Shown here piece after piece: positions 33,504 to 42,822 of a stretch of 64,000 bases of DNA. The notes under the pieces are model-generated. The model was not told where the DNA came from and ran no database searches. It was given only the letters and a program-made list of their open reading frames with translations. The DNA is taken from positions 1,037,016 to 1,101,015 of the forward strand of contig CAJUJH010000001.1 of the NCBI GenBank assembly GCA_910586855.1. The letters are read 5' to 3'. Made by a program: the position numbers and the translations under genes. The stretch is from Candidatus Gastranaerophilales bacterium. Its GTDB lineage: Bacteria > Cyanobacteriota > Vampirovibrionia > Gastranaerophilales > Gastranaerophilaceae. Within the stretch, counting starts at the first letter, position 1; every line of letters begins with the position of its first letter.

Positions 33504-33560
33504 AAGAAAACTTTAACATAAAGAAAAATTTATTAATAAAAATTATTAATAAATTACATT

Positions 33561-33589
33561 TTTACTTAATTTTTGCTATTATATATTAT
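33561..33589 (+). promoter_or_regulatory. Promoter of the autotransporter gene
   Basis: TTTACT (33561-33566) and TATTAT (33584-33589) have 17-base spacing. A transcript from here starts near 33596 and supports the ATG at 33621 over an upstream in-frame codon at 33573. Confidence 0.5.
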
Positions 33590-33620
33590 GCACACAACAG
33601 TTATTTATAAGGAATATAAA

Positions 33621-36600
33621 ATGTTTAGATATAACAAAGTGTTTTTTGTTTTAGCTTTTGCATTCTTAATTTTTGGCTTAAATGATTCAGCACAAGCAAT
33701 TCTTGATGGCGCAGATATTCCAGGTACTGTAGTTGATTTTACAAAAGATGAAACAGTTGGCACCAATACAGGTATGCTCCAAAACAATAGTACAACATTG
33801 AATGGCAATGGCTTTTCACTAGATGGAAGCAAATACTCTAACAGTTCTAATTCAAACAGTAACGTTTGGCTTGGAAATAACGGCACTGGCGATAACCAAA
33901 CAGGATATGAAACAAAAATTTTAAACATAGGTACATTCCAAAAAGGTCTGCTGCCTGATGCTGGAAATGATATTTATCTCAAAATAACTGATAATCCAAA
34001 CAGCCCTATTGCTTATGGAATCTTAACAATGAATGACGGGGTTCATAATTTTCATAGTAAAGCTAACAGTAATGGCGGCGGTTTTTTGTATACCATTTCA
34101 AACTTGACTGTTGAAAATACAATATTCAAAGGCAATTACAATAATTCAACATCATCCGGGGCAGCCGGAGGTGCTATTAAATATATGAATAATACTTCAG
34201 CAGTCCCTGTTGCAAATATTAAAAATAGTTATTTTACAGAAAATCATCGCTCATCCACTGGTTCAAATACTGTTGAAGGCGGTGCTATATGGTCTCAACA
34301 GTCAAATGGTACGCTTGTTATTGATGATAGTATCTTTACAAAAAACTATGCACAGCACACTCCTACAAGCAGTTCGTCTAATTTTGCAAGAGGTGGAGCA
34401 ATTGCAAATACTTCAGGAGCTTTGAAAATTTCAAATTCTTATTTTGGAAATAATTATGTAAAAGGCTCAAGTGCTCAAAGCGGAGCAATTTATGCCGGTT
34501 CATCCACATCTGCACCCAATAATGATACAATATATCATACAATTGACAAAACGGTTTTTGAAAAAAACAGCGCAATTGCCGAACGTTCTGGAGCTAATGC
34601 TGGTGCTTTTTCTTCATCAAACAATACCAAAATAACTAATTCCCTTTTTCTTTCAAACAGTGCTGTCTTAGACCTTAAATATGCTCCTTCTTCTAATTTC
34701 TTTATGGGTGCTGGTGCGATAAGCCAGGGTGATACCACAACATCAAGGAATACCAGACTTGAAGTTTTAAACACAGTATTTAAAAATAATTTTACGCAGC
34801 TCAATAATGATTCCAATATTGAAATTGCAAAAGGCGGAAATATTCTTGGCGGAGCAATTCGTATAAATAATTCAACTACAAAATTTGATAATGTTTTGCT
34901 GCAAGGAAACTATGTGGAAAATAAAAATACAGCATCTGACATAATTGCTGCAGGTGGTGCTATTGCAATTAATCCAACCACAACCGGTCGAGGTACTCAT
35001 AGTTTTACAGCTCAATTTAATGAAAATAAAGTTATATCTCAAGGAACTGCACTTGGAGGTGCTGTAGCAATTCTGGATGGTAAAAATACCGGATATATTC
35101 CGACAGTTGATTTTAACAATGCAGCTTTGACAAATAATTCTGTTGAATCTGCCGGTAATTTTAGCACTGGAGCAAAAGGCGGTGCAATTTATGCGGGTGT
35201 TTTAAGTTTTGTAAATATTAATGATTCAACAGTTGAATCAAATGAAACTAAAACTACAGGTAACACAAATGCAAACCACGGCGGCGGTGCTGTATTTGTA
35301 ACAGATAGAGCAGTTTTGACAGCTGTTGATACTTCTTTTGTGAATAATAATGCATCGGGCACTGGAGCAAAAGGCGGTGCAATTTATAATGAAAAAAAGG
35401 GTGTTACCAATATTATTGCACAGAATAAAAATGTATTTTTTACAGGAAACAAAGCTGATGGTGTGTCAAATGCCATACATAATGAAGAAATTTTAAATTT
35501 AAATGCTGCTGATGATAAATCTATTGTATTTAATGACAGAATATCATCTACCGATAAATCAACTATCTATATCAATAAAAAAGGTGAGTGGGATAAGGTA
35601 ACATATAAATATACAGCAGAAGCAAGACGACCCAAAGATGCGCCAACCACCGGTACAATTGTTCTGAATGAAAATATGGAAGATATACGCGGAGCTGTTG
35701 AACTTCATGGCGGAACGCTTGCATTAGGTGAAAATGGAACATTTTTTAATAATGCATCAGCATTTGCTGTTCATGGTGCTTCAACTTTAAATCTTGCAAA
35801 TGGTAAAGTTCAAACTCATAACCTAGGTGATTTTACACTAAATGCTCCTTTAAATCTTGCTATTGATGCTGATTTGGCTAATCAGGGAATAGATAATTTT
35901 ATAGCAAAAAGCGTTTCTGTTTCAGGGGATGATTCTATAATTAACATCAATAGAGTAAATTTAATTAACGATACATTTGAAGGAAACTCCATTAATTTAA
36001 AATTAACCGAGAATGAAGAATTAATGGATATAATCACCCTTGATGAGAGCGTTAAAACAGCATTGGGTGAAATTTACAAATACGATATTGAATATGAAAA
36101 CATTAATGACGGCATAATTGTTACAAAAAGAGGTTCAACTCCTGGTGGCGATAGCGAGCTTCCAGCACCTCCGCCTGCTGTATATGATAATTTTAATCCT
36201 GCAGTTATGGTTGGTGCAATTGCCGCTCAAGCAGGGTATATGACACAGCTAAATGCATATGATAATGCGTTTCAAAACACTGTTTCCAATATGATGCTGC
36301 CAAAAATTCAAAGACATGCTTCATTATTTCAAAATCGTTATGCCATAAGCGATGGAGGCTATCAATATAATGAAGAAAATGCACATACTTGGTTTAGACC
36401 ATATACTTCAATAGAAAAAGTCTCATTTAAAAACGGACCAGATGTTGACAACATTATGTATGGCACTTTTATTGGTACCGATGGGAAATTATATCAACTA
36501 AAGAATGGTAAAATTGCCCAGTTGTCTGCTTATTTATCTTATAATGGCTCGCATCAAAGTTTTGATGGCAACAGCTTATATCAAAACGGCGGAACACTTG

Positions 36601-37181
36601 GTGTTGCAGGTTCTTTATATAAGGACAATTTCTTTACTGTATTAACTGCAAATGCAGGTGCAAGTTCAGTTTCCGCATCAACAATGTATGGTACTGATAA
36701 ATTTCCTATGCTTATGTCCGGTATCGCTTCTAAAACAGGCTATAATCTTGAATTTTTAGGCGGAAGGTATGTTTTACAGCCAAATTTATTATTATCATAC
36801 AGCCTTATAAATGCATTTAATTATACTAATGCAAGAGGTTTAAAAATTGAATCAGACCCGCTTCATGCAATACAAGTGTCACCTGGTGCAAGGTTTTTTG
36901 CAAATACGAATAGCGGCTGGCAGCCATATCTTAGTGCTGATATGAAATGGAATATACTTGATGATTCCAAGTTTACTGCAGCTGATGTTGCCTTGCCTGA
37001 AGTTTCAATAAAACCATATGTAGAGTATGGTTTAGGCGTTCAGAAAATTACTGGTGATAATATTTTTGGATATATGCAAGCACTTGTAAGAAACGGCGGA
37101 AGAACCGGTATTGCACTTTCTGCAGGACTAGATATTCTGCTTGGTAAAGATGAGCTTAAAAACTATCGTCCGCACCTATAA
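33621..37181 (+). CDS. Pmp-like autotransporter adhesin
   Basis: The start is ATG 33621 with AAGGA upstream. The 1186-residue product has a signal peptide (cut near A-Q-A), then a passenger of about 850 residues with at least ten G-G-A-I and F-x-x-N pairs, the hallmark of chlamydial-type polymorphic membrane protein repeats that fold as a right-handed beta helix. A Pro/Gly linker ('PPPAVYDNFNPAVM') precedes a C-terminal autotransporter beta barrel of about 280 residues with alternating aromatic strands. It is predicted to be displayed on the cell surface by type V secretion, perhaps as an adhesin. Monocistronic. Confidence 0.82.
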   Translation: MFRYNKVFFVLAFAFLIFGLNDSAQAILDGADIPGTVVDFTKDETVGTNTGMLQNNSTTLNGNGFSLDGSKYSNSSNSNSNVWLGNNGTGDNQTGYETKILNIGTFQKGLLPDAGNDIYLKITDNPNSPIAYGILTMNDGVHNFHSKANSNGGGFLYTISNLTVENTIFKGNYNNSTSSGAAGGAIKYMNNTSAVPVANIKNSYFTENHRSSTGSNTVEGGAIWSQQSNGTLVIDDSIFTKNYAQHTPTSSSSNFARGGAIANTSGALKISNSYFGNNYVKGSSAQSGAIYAGSSTSAPNNDTIYHTIDKTVFEKNSAIAERSGANAGAFSSSNNTKITNSLFLSNSAVLDLKYAPSSNFFMGAGAISQGDTTTSRNTRLEVLNTVFKNNFTQLNNDSNIEIAKGGNILGGAIRINNSTTKFDNVLLQGNYVENKNTASDIIAAGGAIAINPTTTGRGTHSFTAQFNENKVISQGTALGGAVAILDGKNTGYIPTVDFNNAALTNNSVESAGNFSTGAKGGAIYAGVLSFVNINDSTVESNETKTTGNTNANHGGGAVFVTDRAVLTAVDTSFVNNNASGTGAKGGAIYNEKKGVTNIIAQNKNVFFTGNKADGVSNAIHNEEILNLNAADDKSIVFNDRISSTDKSTIYINKKGEWDKVTYKYTAEARRPKDAPTTGTIVLNENMEDIRGAVELHGGTLALGENGTFFNNASAFAVHGASTLNLANGKVQTHNLGDFTLNAPLNLAIDADLANQGIDNFIAKSVSVSGDDSIININRVNLINDTFEGNSINLKLTENEELMDIITLDESVKTALGEIYKYDIEYENINDGIIVTKRGSTPGGDSELPAPPPAVYDNFNPAVMVGAIAAQAGYMTQLNAYDNAFQNTVSNMMLPKIQRHASLFQNRYAISDGGYQYNEENAHTWFRPYTSIEKVSFKNGPDVDNIMYGTFIGTDGKLYQLKNGKIAQLSAYLSYNGSHQSFDGNSLYQNGGTLGVAGSLYKDNFFTVLTANAGASSVSASTMYGTDKFPMLMSGIASKTGYNLEFLGGRYVLQPNLLLSYSLINAFNYTNARGLKIESDPLHAIQVSPGARFFANTNSGWQPYLSADMKWNILDDSKFTAADVALPEVSIKPYVEYGLGVQKITGDNIFGYMQALVRNGGRTGIALSAGLDILLGKDELKNYRPHL

Positions 37182-37213
37182 TATTCCATGTTTTACAAAG
37201 TTTAAAATATTAA

Positions 37214-37242
37214 TTGCGCACGATTTTTTTTAATGATAAAAT
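37214..37242 (+). promoter_or_regulatory. Promoter of tRNA-Glu/tRNA-Lys
   Basis: TTGCGC (37214-37219) and TAAAAT (37237-37242) are 17 bases apart, 13 bases upstream of tRNA-Glu. Confidence 0.5.
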
Positions 37243-37254
37243 AACTTTGTTCTT

Positions 37255-37326
37255 AGCGGTATCGTCTAGGGGTCAGGATAGCAGATTCTCATTCTGTTGA
37301 CACGGGTTCAAATCCCGTTACCGCCG
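37255..37326 (+). tRNA. tRNA-Glu (anticodon CTC)
   Basis: A 72-base cloverleaf: anticodon stem GCAGA/TCTGT around loop TTCTCAT with CTC at 34-36, T arm ACGGG-TTCAAAT-CCCGT, acceptor 3' strand TACCGCC, discriminator G. With this register the first acceptor pair is A1 with C72, a mismatch. CCA is not encoded. Confidence 0.88.
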
Positions 37327-37340
37327 AAACTATAATATTC

Positions 37341-37416
37341 GGGCCTGTAGCGCAGTTGGTAGCGCAGGAGACTCTTAATCTTTTGGTCGTGGGTTCGAGT
37401 CCCACCAGGCCCACCA
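37341..37416 (+). tRNA. tRNA-Lys (anticodon CTT)
   Basis: A 76-base gene with CCA encoded. Acceptor GGGCCTG/CAGGCCC, anticodon stem GGAGA/TCTTT around loop CTCTTAA with CTT at 34-36, T arm GTGGG-TTCGAGT-CCCAC. It is the only tRNA in the window with an encoded CCA. It lies 14 bases after tRNA-Glu. Confidence 0.93.
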
Positions 37417-37420
37417 TTTA
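37410..37420. repeat. Direct repeat copy 1 (tRNA-Lys 3' end)
   Basis: CCCACCATTTA at the end of tRNA-Lys recurs exactly at 38407-38417. The two copies bracket about 990 bases with one gene. Confidence 0.5.
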
Positions 37421-37561
37421 AAGAGAAGCTGATTAAGACTTCTTAATGATTTTGGTGTTCTTGCGAAATACGAAAAATGGATATCAAAAATAATTAATTT
37501 CCTGTAATTCAATATCTGCAAGTCTTCTAAAAGTTTTTTCCTTTTTTATTGTAAAATATTT

Positions 37562-38248
37562 ATGAAAATAAGATATATCATGGCAATAACTCAAACAATA
37601 GAAGAATTAAGAAGTATTCTATGTAGTAAAAATATTGAACTAAATAGAGCACAACTAAGCGTTTTTAAACAACAACCGGTAAATTATGTTGATCATTTAA
37701 ATATAGCTATAGAACAAATGGCACATTCTAATATTGCAGCGTTTATTTTACTTTCAGATCAACAAAATCATTTAGCGGCTATGTCTTTTATCAGAATGCA
37801 TTTAGATTGTTTGTTAAAATTATTTTCGACATTTATAATAAAAGAAAAAGAAACTTGGATATCTTCATTACTTTATGCTGAAGATAAAAATTGGAAAAAG
37901 AAGATTAAAATTAATGAAAAAAAGAAAGCATTAACTGATAAATTTTTATGTGAACAACTTGAATCCCAAGGTTATTTTGCTAGAGCCAGTGAACTATATA
38001 AATATTCTTGTGATTTTATTCATCCGTCAGATAAGCATTTTAGTTCTGCCATAAGAGAATGGATAATATTGCCGGATAAAACAGTCCAATGGAAAACTAT
38101 GATTAATATATTTGGAATAACAGAAATATCTGAAGATATAATAAAGAGTAATTATATTTGCATGTTGGAAATCACAGATTGCATAATTAGATATATAAAA
38201 CTTACAAAGACTCAAACATTAAATTTTATACAATTTGAATTAGCTTAA
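37562..38248 (+). CDS. Helical protein of unknown function, weakly DUF5677/HEPN-like
   Basis: The product of 228 residues (ATG 37562; ATG 37580 also possible; neither has a good ribosome site) is mostly alpha-helical without signal peptide or membrane helix. Features are 'SFIRMHLDCLLKLF' (about 75-90) and 'CDFIHPSDKHF' (about 150-160), recalling the R-x-x-x-[ED]/H-P arrangement of DUF5677-type proteins, some linked to defence. It lies alone between tRNA-Lys and a repeat of the tRNA end, in very AT-rich DNA, so it may be recently acquired. The family link is tentative. Confidence 0.5.
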   Translation: MKIRYIMAITQTIEELRSILCSKNIELNRAQLSVFKQQPVNYVDHLNIAIEQMAHSNIAAFILLSDQQNHLAAMSFIRMHLDCLLKLFSTFIIKEKETWISSLLYAEDKNWKKKIKINEKKKALTDKFLCEQLESQGYFARASELYKYSCDFIHPSDKHFSSAIREWIILPDKTVQWKTMINIFGITEISEDIIKSNYICMLEITDCIIRYIKLTKTQTLNFIQFELA

Positions 38249-38406
38249 TTTAATCAAACTCTAAGTCTAAAATTAATATTTACCTGCGATGTTCGGCAAT
38301 TTCTCTTGTTTATTAAATCAATCAAATAAATAATTTGAGCCATTTCCTCTGATTTTAATTTTATTACAAATTGTTTCAAAAATAGTTCAAGTTTCGCCTC
38401 TTGCGA

Positions 38407-38417
38407 CCCACCATTTA
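38407..38417. repeat. Direct repeat copy 2
   Basis: CCCACCATTTA again, followed immediately by a strong terminator, as if this were the original 3' flank of a tRNA gene. Confidence 0.5.
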
Positions 38418-38436
38418 CTCCCATTTGGGAGTTTTT
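38417..38436 (+). terminator. Rho-independent terminator
   Basis: ACTCCC (38417-38422), loop ATTT, GGGAGT (38427-38432), then TTTT. It directly follows the second direct repeat. Confidence 0.75.
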
Positions 38437-38487
38437 TATTATTTTTTAAAATTTCCAAGTGTGAGAAATTTATGCCCTTTAATAAAT

Positions 38488-39626
38488 TTATACTCCGATG
38501 AATTTTCTTGTATTTTTTACGCCAAATTTTTTCAACAGCCATCTTAAGATAATAAGCAAAAGTAAGCAGCCTATTATTGTGACTGTGAATGTTCCAATGG
38601 CATACAAGCAGCATTCAAGTGTATTTTGCTGTATATCAAGAACGGGAGGCTTAAAAGTATCGTATAAAGAATGAAACATAATAGGGTTTATGAAATATTG
38701 ATGCACAAAAAAATATCCCAAAAGAATATTCTGCAAGTGTATTTAAAATTTTGTCCAAGGCAGGAATTTTTTGTATTTTATCCTCAAATAAAATGCAAAA
38801 ACTCAAATACATTAATATTATTAAAATATGTCCTAAATTGTATGCTACAAAATTGGAATCATATTTTAAATAAACAAAAAGTGCTGCAATATACAAAATA
38901 CATAGTGCAAAAAGTATTGGTTTTATGTACTGTTTAACAGAATCAATATATTTATTTAAAAAGGTACAAATTTCCATACCCAATAAATATGGAGACAAGA
39001 AAAATAGAAATGACAAAAAATATAATTTAAAAAATGAAATATAAATATTTAATGTGCTAAAATTTTCCAAGTGATAAATTGTATCTCCTACACTGGGGCG
39101 TTTTATCAATATACTTGCAATGCAGGAAATAAAAAGTGCACTCAGCCAAAGAAATTTATGCTTTTTAATGAATAAAAATAAAGGTGCTGCGATAAAAAAT
39201 ATAATAATCAAACCTACAAACCAGGTTGGGTTATTGAAAACCATGCCAAAAAGATATGATGAAACTACTTTTAAAAAGCCACTCATATGCTCTAAGGGAA
39301 TTTTTTGATTAGTATTTGTAAGCAAAAATGCAATAATAGCAGGGGTAATACAGAAAAAATAAGGAAGTACAACATTGAAAAACTTCTTCTTGAGATAATC
39401 CAAATATTCAAATTTGTAAGATAAATATTGAAATAAAAATCCGGCAATAAATACAAAAAAAGGTACCGCCTTTAAAAAGAAAGGTATTTGTTATATATAT
39501 CAACCCTTCTTTATTCCCCCAGCAGATAGAATGTCCAAGAACAATCATAACTATAGCAATAGCTCTGAAATAGTTTATATAATTCAATTTTGGCTTATGT
39601 GAAATTTGTTTAGCCGTATTAATCAT
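38488..39626 (-). pseudogene. Acyltransferase 3 (OafA-like), broken by two T7 frameshifts
   Basis: Three consecutive leftward frames join into one membrane O-acyltransferase of about 380 residues: start 'LNYINYFRAIAIVMIVLGHS' (family hallmark), then 'KKKFFNVVLPYF', then a C-terminal membrane helix. The frame changes fall at two homopolymers, A7 at 39455-39461 and A7 at 38707-38713 (T7 in the coding sense). At each, a single-base loss would restore frame (G-T-F-F-V-F-I-A-G and G-I-F-F-V-H-Q-Y). It follows the response regulator at 39636 in the envelope operon. The product would acetylate a surface sugar. Either a true pseudogene, a switchable gene, or assembly error. Confidence 0.8.
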
Positions 39627-39635
39627 TAAATTTTC

Positions 39636-40307
39636 TTATATTATTTTTTCAGTTAAGGCAAGAATTGCAGCTTGAGTTCTATCTTCAACTGCAAGTTTTT
39701 GAATAATATTTTTAACATGGTTTTTTACAGTATAAAGCGATATTATAAGTTTATTTGCAATATCCTTATTGCTCATACCTTTTGCTATAAGCCCCAAAAT
39801 CTCCTTTTCTCTGTTTGTTAAATTGAAATTATTTGAAGTTTCTATAATCTCTTCATCAATAGAACCTGTATTGGTTTTAGAAAGTATATCTAAAATGTAA
39901 TCTGCTATATTAGGCGCAATCCAAACTTCTCCATTTAGAACCATATTAATAATATTTACAATCTTTTCTATACTTATATTTTTCATTGCATATGCATTTG
40001 CACCGGAATTGAATGCCCTTAGGACGCTTTCTTTTTCGTCAATAGAAGTCAACATAATAATTTTAATATCAGGGTTTAAATTTTTGATTCTTTTTGCAGC
40101 ATCAATTCCATTTAAAATTGGCATTGCAATATCCATTAATACAACATTGGGCATATTTTCATTTGTTGCAGATTTTACAAACTCAACCGCCTGCTTGCCA
40201 TCTTCAAATTCACCTATAACTTTAATGTCGCTATACGGTTTAAGTGCGTACATAATTCCTTTTCTGGTAAGTTCATGGTCTTCAACTAATATAATTTTTG
40301 TACTCAT
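39636..40307 (-). CDS. Response regulator, NarL/FixJ type
   Basis: The 223-residue protein has a receiver domain with phospho-acceptor D59 (V-V-L-M-D-I-A-M-P) and a LuxR HTH ('LTNREKEILGLIAKGMSN', ending V-E-D-R-T-Q-A-A-I-L-A-L). It is directly downstream of a histidine kinase gene (stop and start adjacent), so the two form a two-component pair. The rest of the operon suggests control of, or response to, envelope polysaccharide. Closest local relatives are at 21295 and 59316. Confidence 0.9.
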   Translation of the reverse strand: MSTKIILVEDHELTRKGIMYALKPYSDIKVIGEFEDGKQAVEFVKSATNENMPNVVLMDIAMPILNGIDAAKRIKNLNPDIKIIMLTSIDEKESVLRAFNSGANAYAMKNISIEKIVNIINMVLNGEVWIAPNIADYILDILSKTNTGSIDEEIIETSNNFNLTNREKEILGLIAKGMSNKDIANKLIISLYTVKNHVKNIIQKLAVEDRTQAAILALTEKII

Positions 40308-41906
40308 TTAAGCCCTTTCTTTGTGTCTGGGAAGAATAAGCGTGAACTTTGTGTATTTTGAAATTTCGCTTTCCAATTCTATTCTACCATTAATAATATC
40401 AGTAAGTCTTTTAACAACATCAAGCCCTAAGCCTGAACCGAGTTTTCTGTTATATGATTTTGAACTAAAGTATCTATCAAAAATGTGCTCAATGTCTTCT
40501 TTTGAAATACCGTTACCATTATCCTCAACAATAATTTTTACTTCAGCATCTGATTTTTCGGCACTAATTTGCACATATCCGCCTTTTTGAAGATTTTCAA
40601 TGGCATTTGCACACAAGTTTATAATTATTCTCTCAAAACAGGTTATGTCAGTGCAAATATCTTCATTATCCGTTTTATTTATAAGCAATATATTTTTATC
40701 ATCTGCAATAGGTTTTATTTTTATAAAACAGTCATTAACTGCTTTTGTAATATTTATTTTTTCAAAATTTAAATCTTCATTTTTTAAATTAAATTGATAT
40801 GATTCCAGTATTAAATTTACCATTCTTAAAAGATGGCTCGTATTCTTCTCAAGAGATTTTGCAAGTTCCTTTTCTTCATCTAAATTTAATTCTGAAAATT
40901 TGCCGGAAATCATAGAAAGTGCCCTCTCTTGTGCAATCAGCGGAGTTCTTAAATCATGGGTTAAATTTCTTATAAACCCTGCTCTCAGCTCTTCCTTTTC
41001 TTTTAAGCCCTTTACCATATCGTTAAAATTGGCGCAGGTTTCTTGAACAGTCTTTTGTTTTGTATTTGTTTTTAATACAAGGTTTAAATCTCCTGATTTT
41101 ACCCTATTTGCAGCAGCGGATAGTTTTATAAACGGATTAATGAAATTTAAATTAATATACCTGGTAACATATATGCTGAGTAATACCCCGGCTAATATTA
41201 TCACAAGCCCGGCACGCCTCTCATAAGGATTTGCAGGCGGAATATGCCAGCTAGTTTTAATTAATATTGTAATATCATCAGATGCATAATTTTTATCTAT
41301 TTTAAAAATTTTGTAGGCAATATTTTTATCTTTTGGAATACCTAATGGGATTGATGATAAATTCTTTTTAAAACCGGGAAGAATTTTTATATTCTCTTTT
41401 GGCGCAATGATACTTATAAGTTTATCTTCACTGATTATATTTCCTGAATAAAACTCGGCAAAAAACGGTCCAGGCAATTTTAAACTTGAAGGTACAGCCT
41501 CTTTTGTAATCTTTATTCCCTTGATATTATCCTCTAAAAAAGGAATAATAATTACACTATATAATTTTGGTTGAGGGCTATTTTCAACTTTATAGTAATA
41601 TATTATTTTTTCAGGAAATGTATCTAAAAATTCAACCTTGGAATCTTTAAAAGTATTTATAATCTTTTCTTTTGTATATTTTTCAGTAGTTGGAATATAT
41701 AGTGCTTCCATAGCATCAACTGTTTTTATCTTTAAATTATTTTCAATATTGTAATTAATTTCTCTTGAAACTGAATCCAGAATCTTGTATGAAGTATCAA
41801 GTTCCATTTTTCTAATCTTATAATTTGAAAATAAAAACAAACATACTAAAGGCAGAATTATTGTAAATGGAAAAATAATAAACAGATATTTCGCAAACTT
41901 TATCAT
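40308..41906 (-). CDS. Sensor histidine kinase with periplasmic sensor
   Basis: The 532-residue protein has membrane helices at about 5-27 and 228-250 enclosing a periplasmic domain of about 200 residues, a HAMP domain (about 250-300), a dimerisation helix with phospho-accepting H317 in N-L-T-H-D-L-R-T-P-L, and an ATPase domain with N box (N-L-C-A-N-A-I-E-N-L), G1 box D-N-G-N-G-I-S and G2 G-S-G-L-G-L-D-V-V. It overlaps the YdjC gene by 4 bases and abuts its regulator. Confidence 0.92.
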   Translation of the reverse strand: MIKFAKYLFIIFPFTIILPLVCLFLFSNYKIRKMELDTSYKILDSVSREINYNIENNLKIKTVDAMEALYIPTTEKYTKEKIINTFKDSKVEFLDTFPEKIIYYYKVENSPQPKLYSVIIIPFLEDNIKGIKITKEAVPSSLKLPGPFFAEFYSGNIISEDKLISIIAPKENIKILPGFKKNLSSIPLGIPKDKNIAYKIFKIDKNYASDDITILIKTSWHIPPANPYERRAGLVIILAGVLLSIYVTRYINLNFINPFIKLSAAANRVKSGDLNLVLKTNTKQKTVQETCANFNDMVKGLKEKEELRAGFIRNLTHDLRTPLIAQERALSMISGKFSELNLDEEKELAKSLEKNTSHLLRMVNLILESYQFNLKNEDLNFEKINITKAVNDCFIKIKPIADDKNILLINKTDNEDICTDITCFERIIINLCANAIENLQKGGYVQISAEKSDAEVKIIVEDNGNGISKEDIEHIFDRYFSSKSYNRKLGSGLGLDVVKRLTDIINGRIELESEISKYTKFTLILPRHKERA

Positions 41907-42766
41907 ATATTTAATTCTTTATAATTTGTTAAATTGAAATTCATTTTTAAAATTTCATTTTTTACTTTAGGATTTATTGATGCCACAAATTCTTTATAAT
42001 TTGTTTTACTATTTCTGTCTCCTAATGATTTTGGATGGATAATAAGCTCCACAATTTTGCCATCATTAATGTTTTTTAGCGGCAATAATCCGGATAAAAT
42101 ACTGCTTTCATCCATATATCCTGTATAATTTACCCCGACAAGATAATCATTTGTTATTATCTTTTTAGCACTGGACTTTGAATTTAAACTGTCAACAGTT
42201 TTTTTATTTACTGTGCTAAAAGTATTTAAAAGACCTAATTTTATAAGATTAACAGGATATTTTGTACTGAAAACCTTTTTTAAAACTATGTACGGTTTTT
42301 CATATTGAGTTCGTATAAATTTAATTTTATATTCAAGAGCCAGCTTTAAAACCATATTGAAAATATTTGGAATTGAATGTGTATGCACATGAGAATTTAT
42401 ATGGTCAATTTCTATATCAGATAAAATCTTTTCAATCTGTGCCCTAAATTCAGTTTCAATTTGTGAGATTAATTTTTTATTATTAGAATTATATAAAAAA
42501 TACAAATATCCTTTATTAAAAAAGCCGTCACTATTAGTAAATATGGAAGGGTTTGTAAGGCTTTTTCCTTCAATAATATTTAAATGTACTCCTCGTCCAA
42601 TCTTTGGAATTTCAGGTAAAACCTCTTTTATTCCTTGATTATAAAATTCACCGTTAGCTAATATGCAGGTTGAAGTTATCACTCCATTTGTGTGCCCTTC
42701 CATAATAGCTAGATTTGATTCCAAGCTTAAACCAAAATCGTCAGAATTAAAAACTAAATTAACCAT
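41903..42766 (-). CDS. YdjC/HpnK-type carbohydrate deacetylase
   Basis: The 287-residue protein starts with L-V-F-N-S-D-D-F-G-L-S, the Asp-Asp metal site of the YdjC fold, and has the His pair in 'DHINSHVHTHSIPN' (about residues 118-131). E-A-type catalytic features and a C-terminal 'ELIIHPKSLGD' fit the family. Known members remove N-acetyl groups from chitobiose-like sugars or act on hopanoid glucosamine (HpnK). In this operon it may deacetylate a lipid-linked or polysaccharide amino sugar. It follows the AsmA-like gene after 56 bases. Confidence 0.82.
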   Translation of the reverse strand: MVNLVFNSDDFGLSLESNLAIMEGHTNGVITSTCILANGEFYNQGIKEVLPEIPKIGRGVHLNIIEGKSLTNPSIFTNSDGFFNKGYLYFLYNSNNKKLISQIETEFRAQIEKILSDIEIDHINSHVHTHSIPNIFNMVLKLALEYKIKFIRTQYEKPYIVLKKVFSTKYPVNLIKLGLLNTFSTVNKKTVDSLNSKSSAKKIITNDYLVGVNYTGYMDESSILSGLLPLKNINDGKIVELIIHPKSLGDRNSKTNYKEFVASINPKVKNEILKMNFNLTNYKELNI

Positions 42767-42822
42767 AAAGCCATTATACAGACATGATTTAAATTTGGCA
42801 TAATGTAAATTAAATTGAAAAA

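Noticed and set aside
33573..33620. Upstream start for the autotransporter
   Set aside because: It would precede the predicted transcription start and add polar residues before a clean signal peptide; ATG 33621 has a ribosome site.
38380..38414. A second tRNA gene ending in CCA
   Set aside because: A TTCAAGT-like loop and terminal CCA are present, but stems do not pair at tRNA spacing and no upstream arms are found; kept only as a direct repeat.
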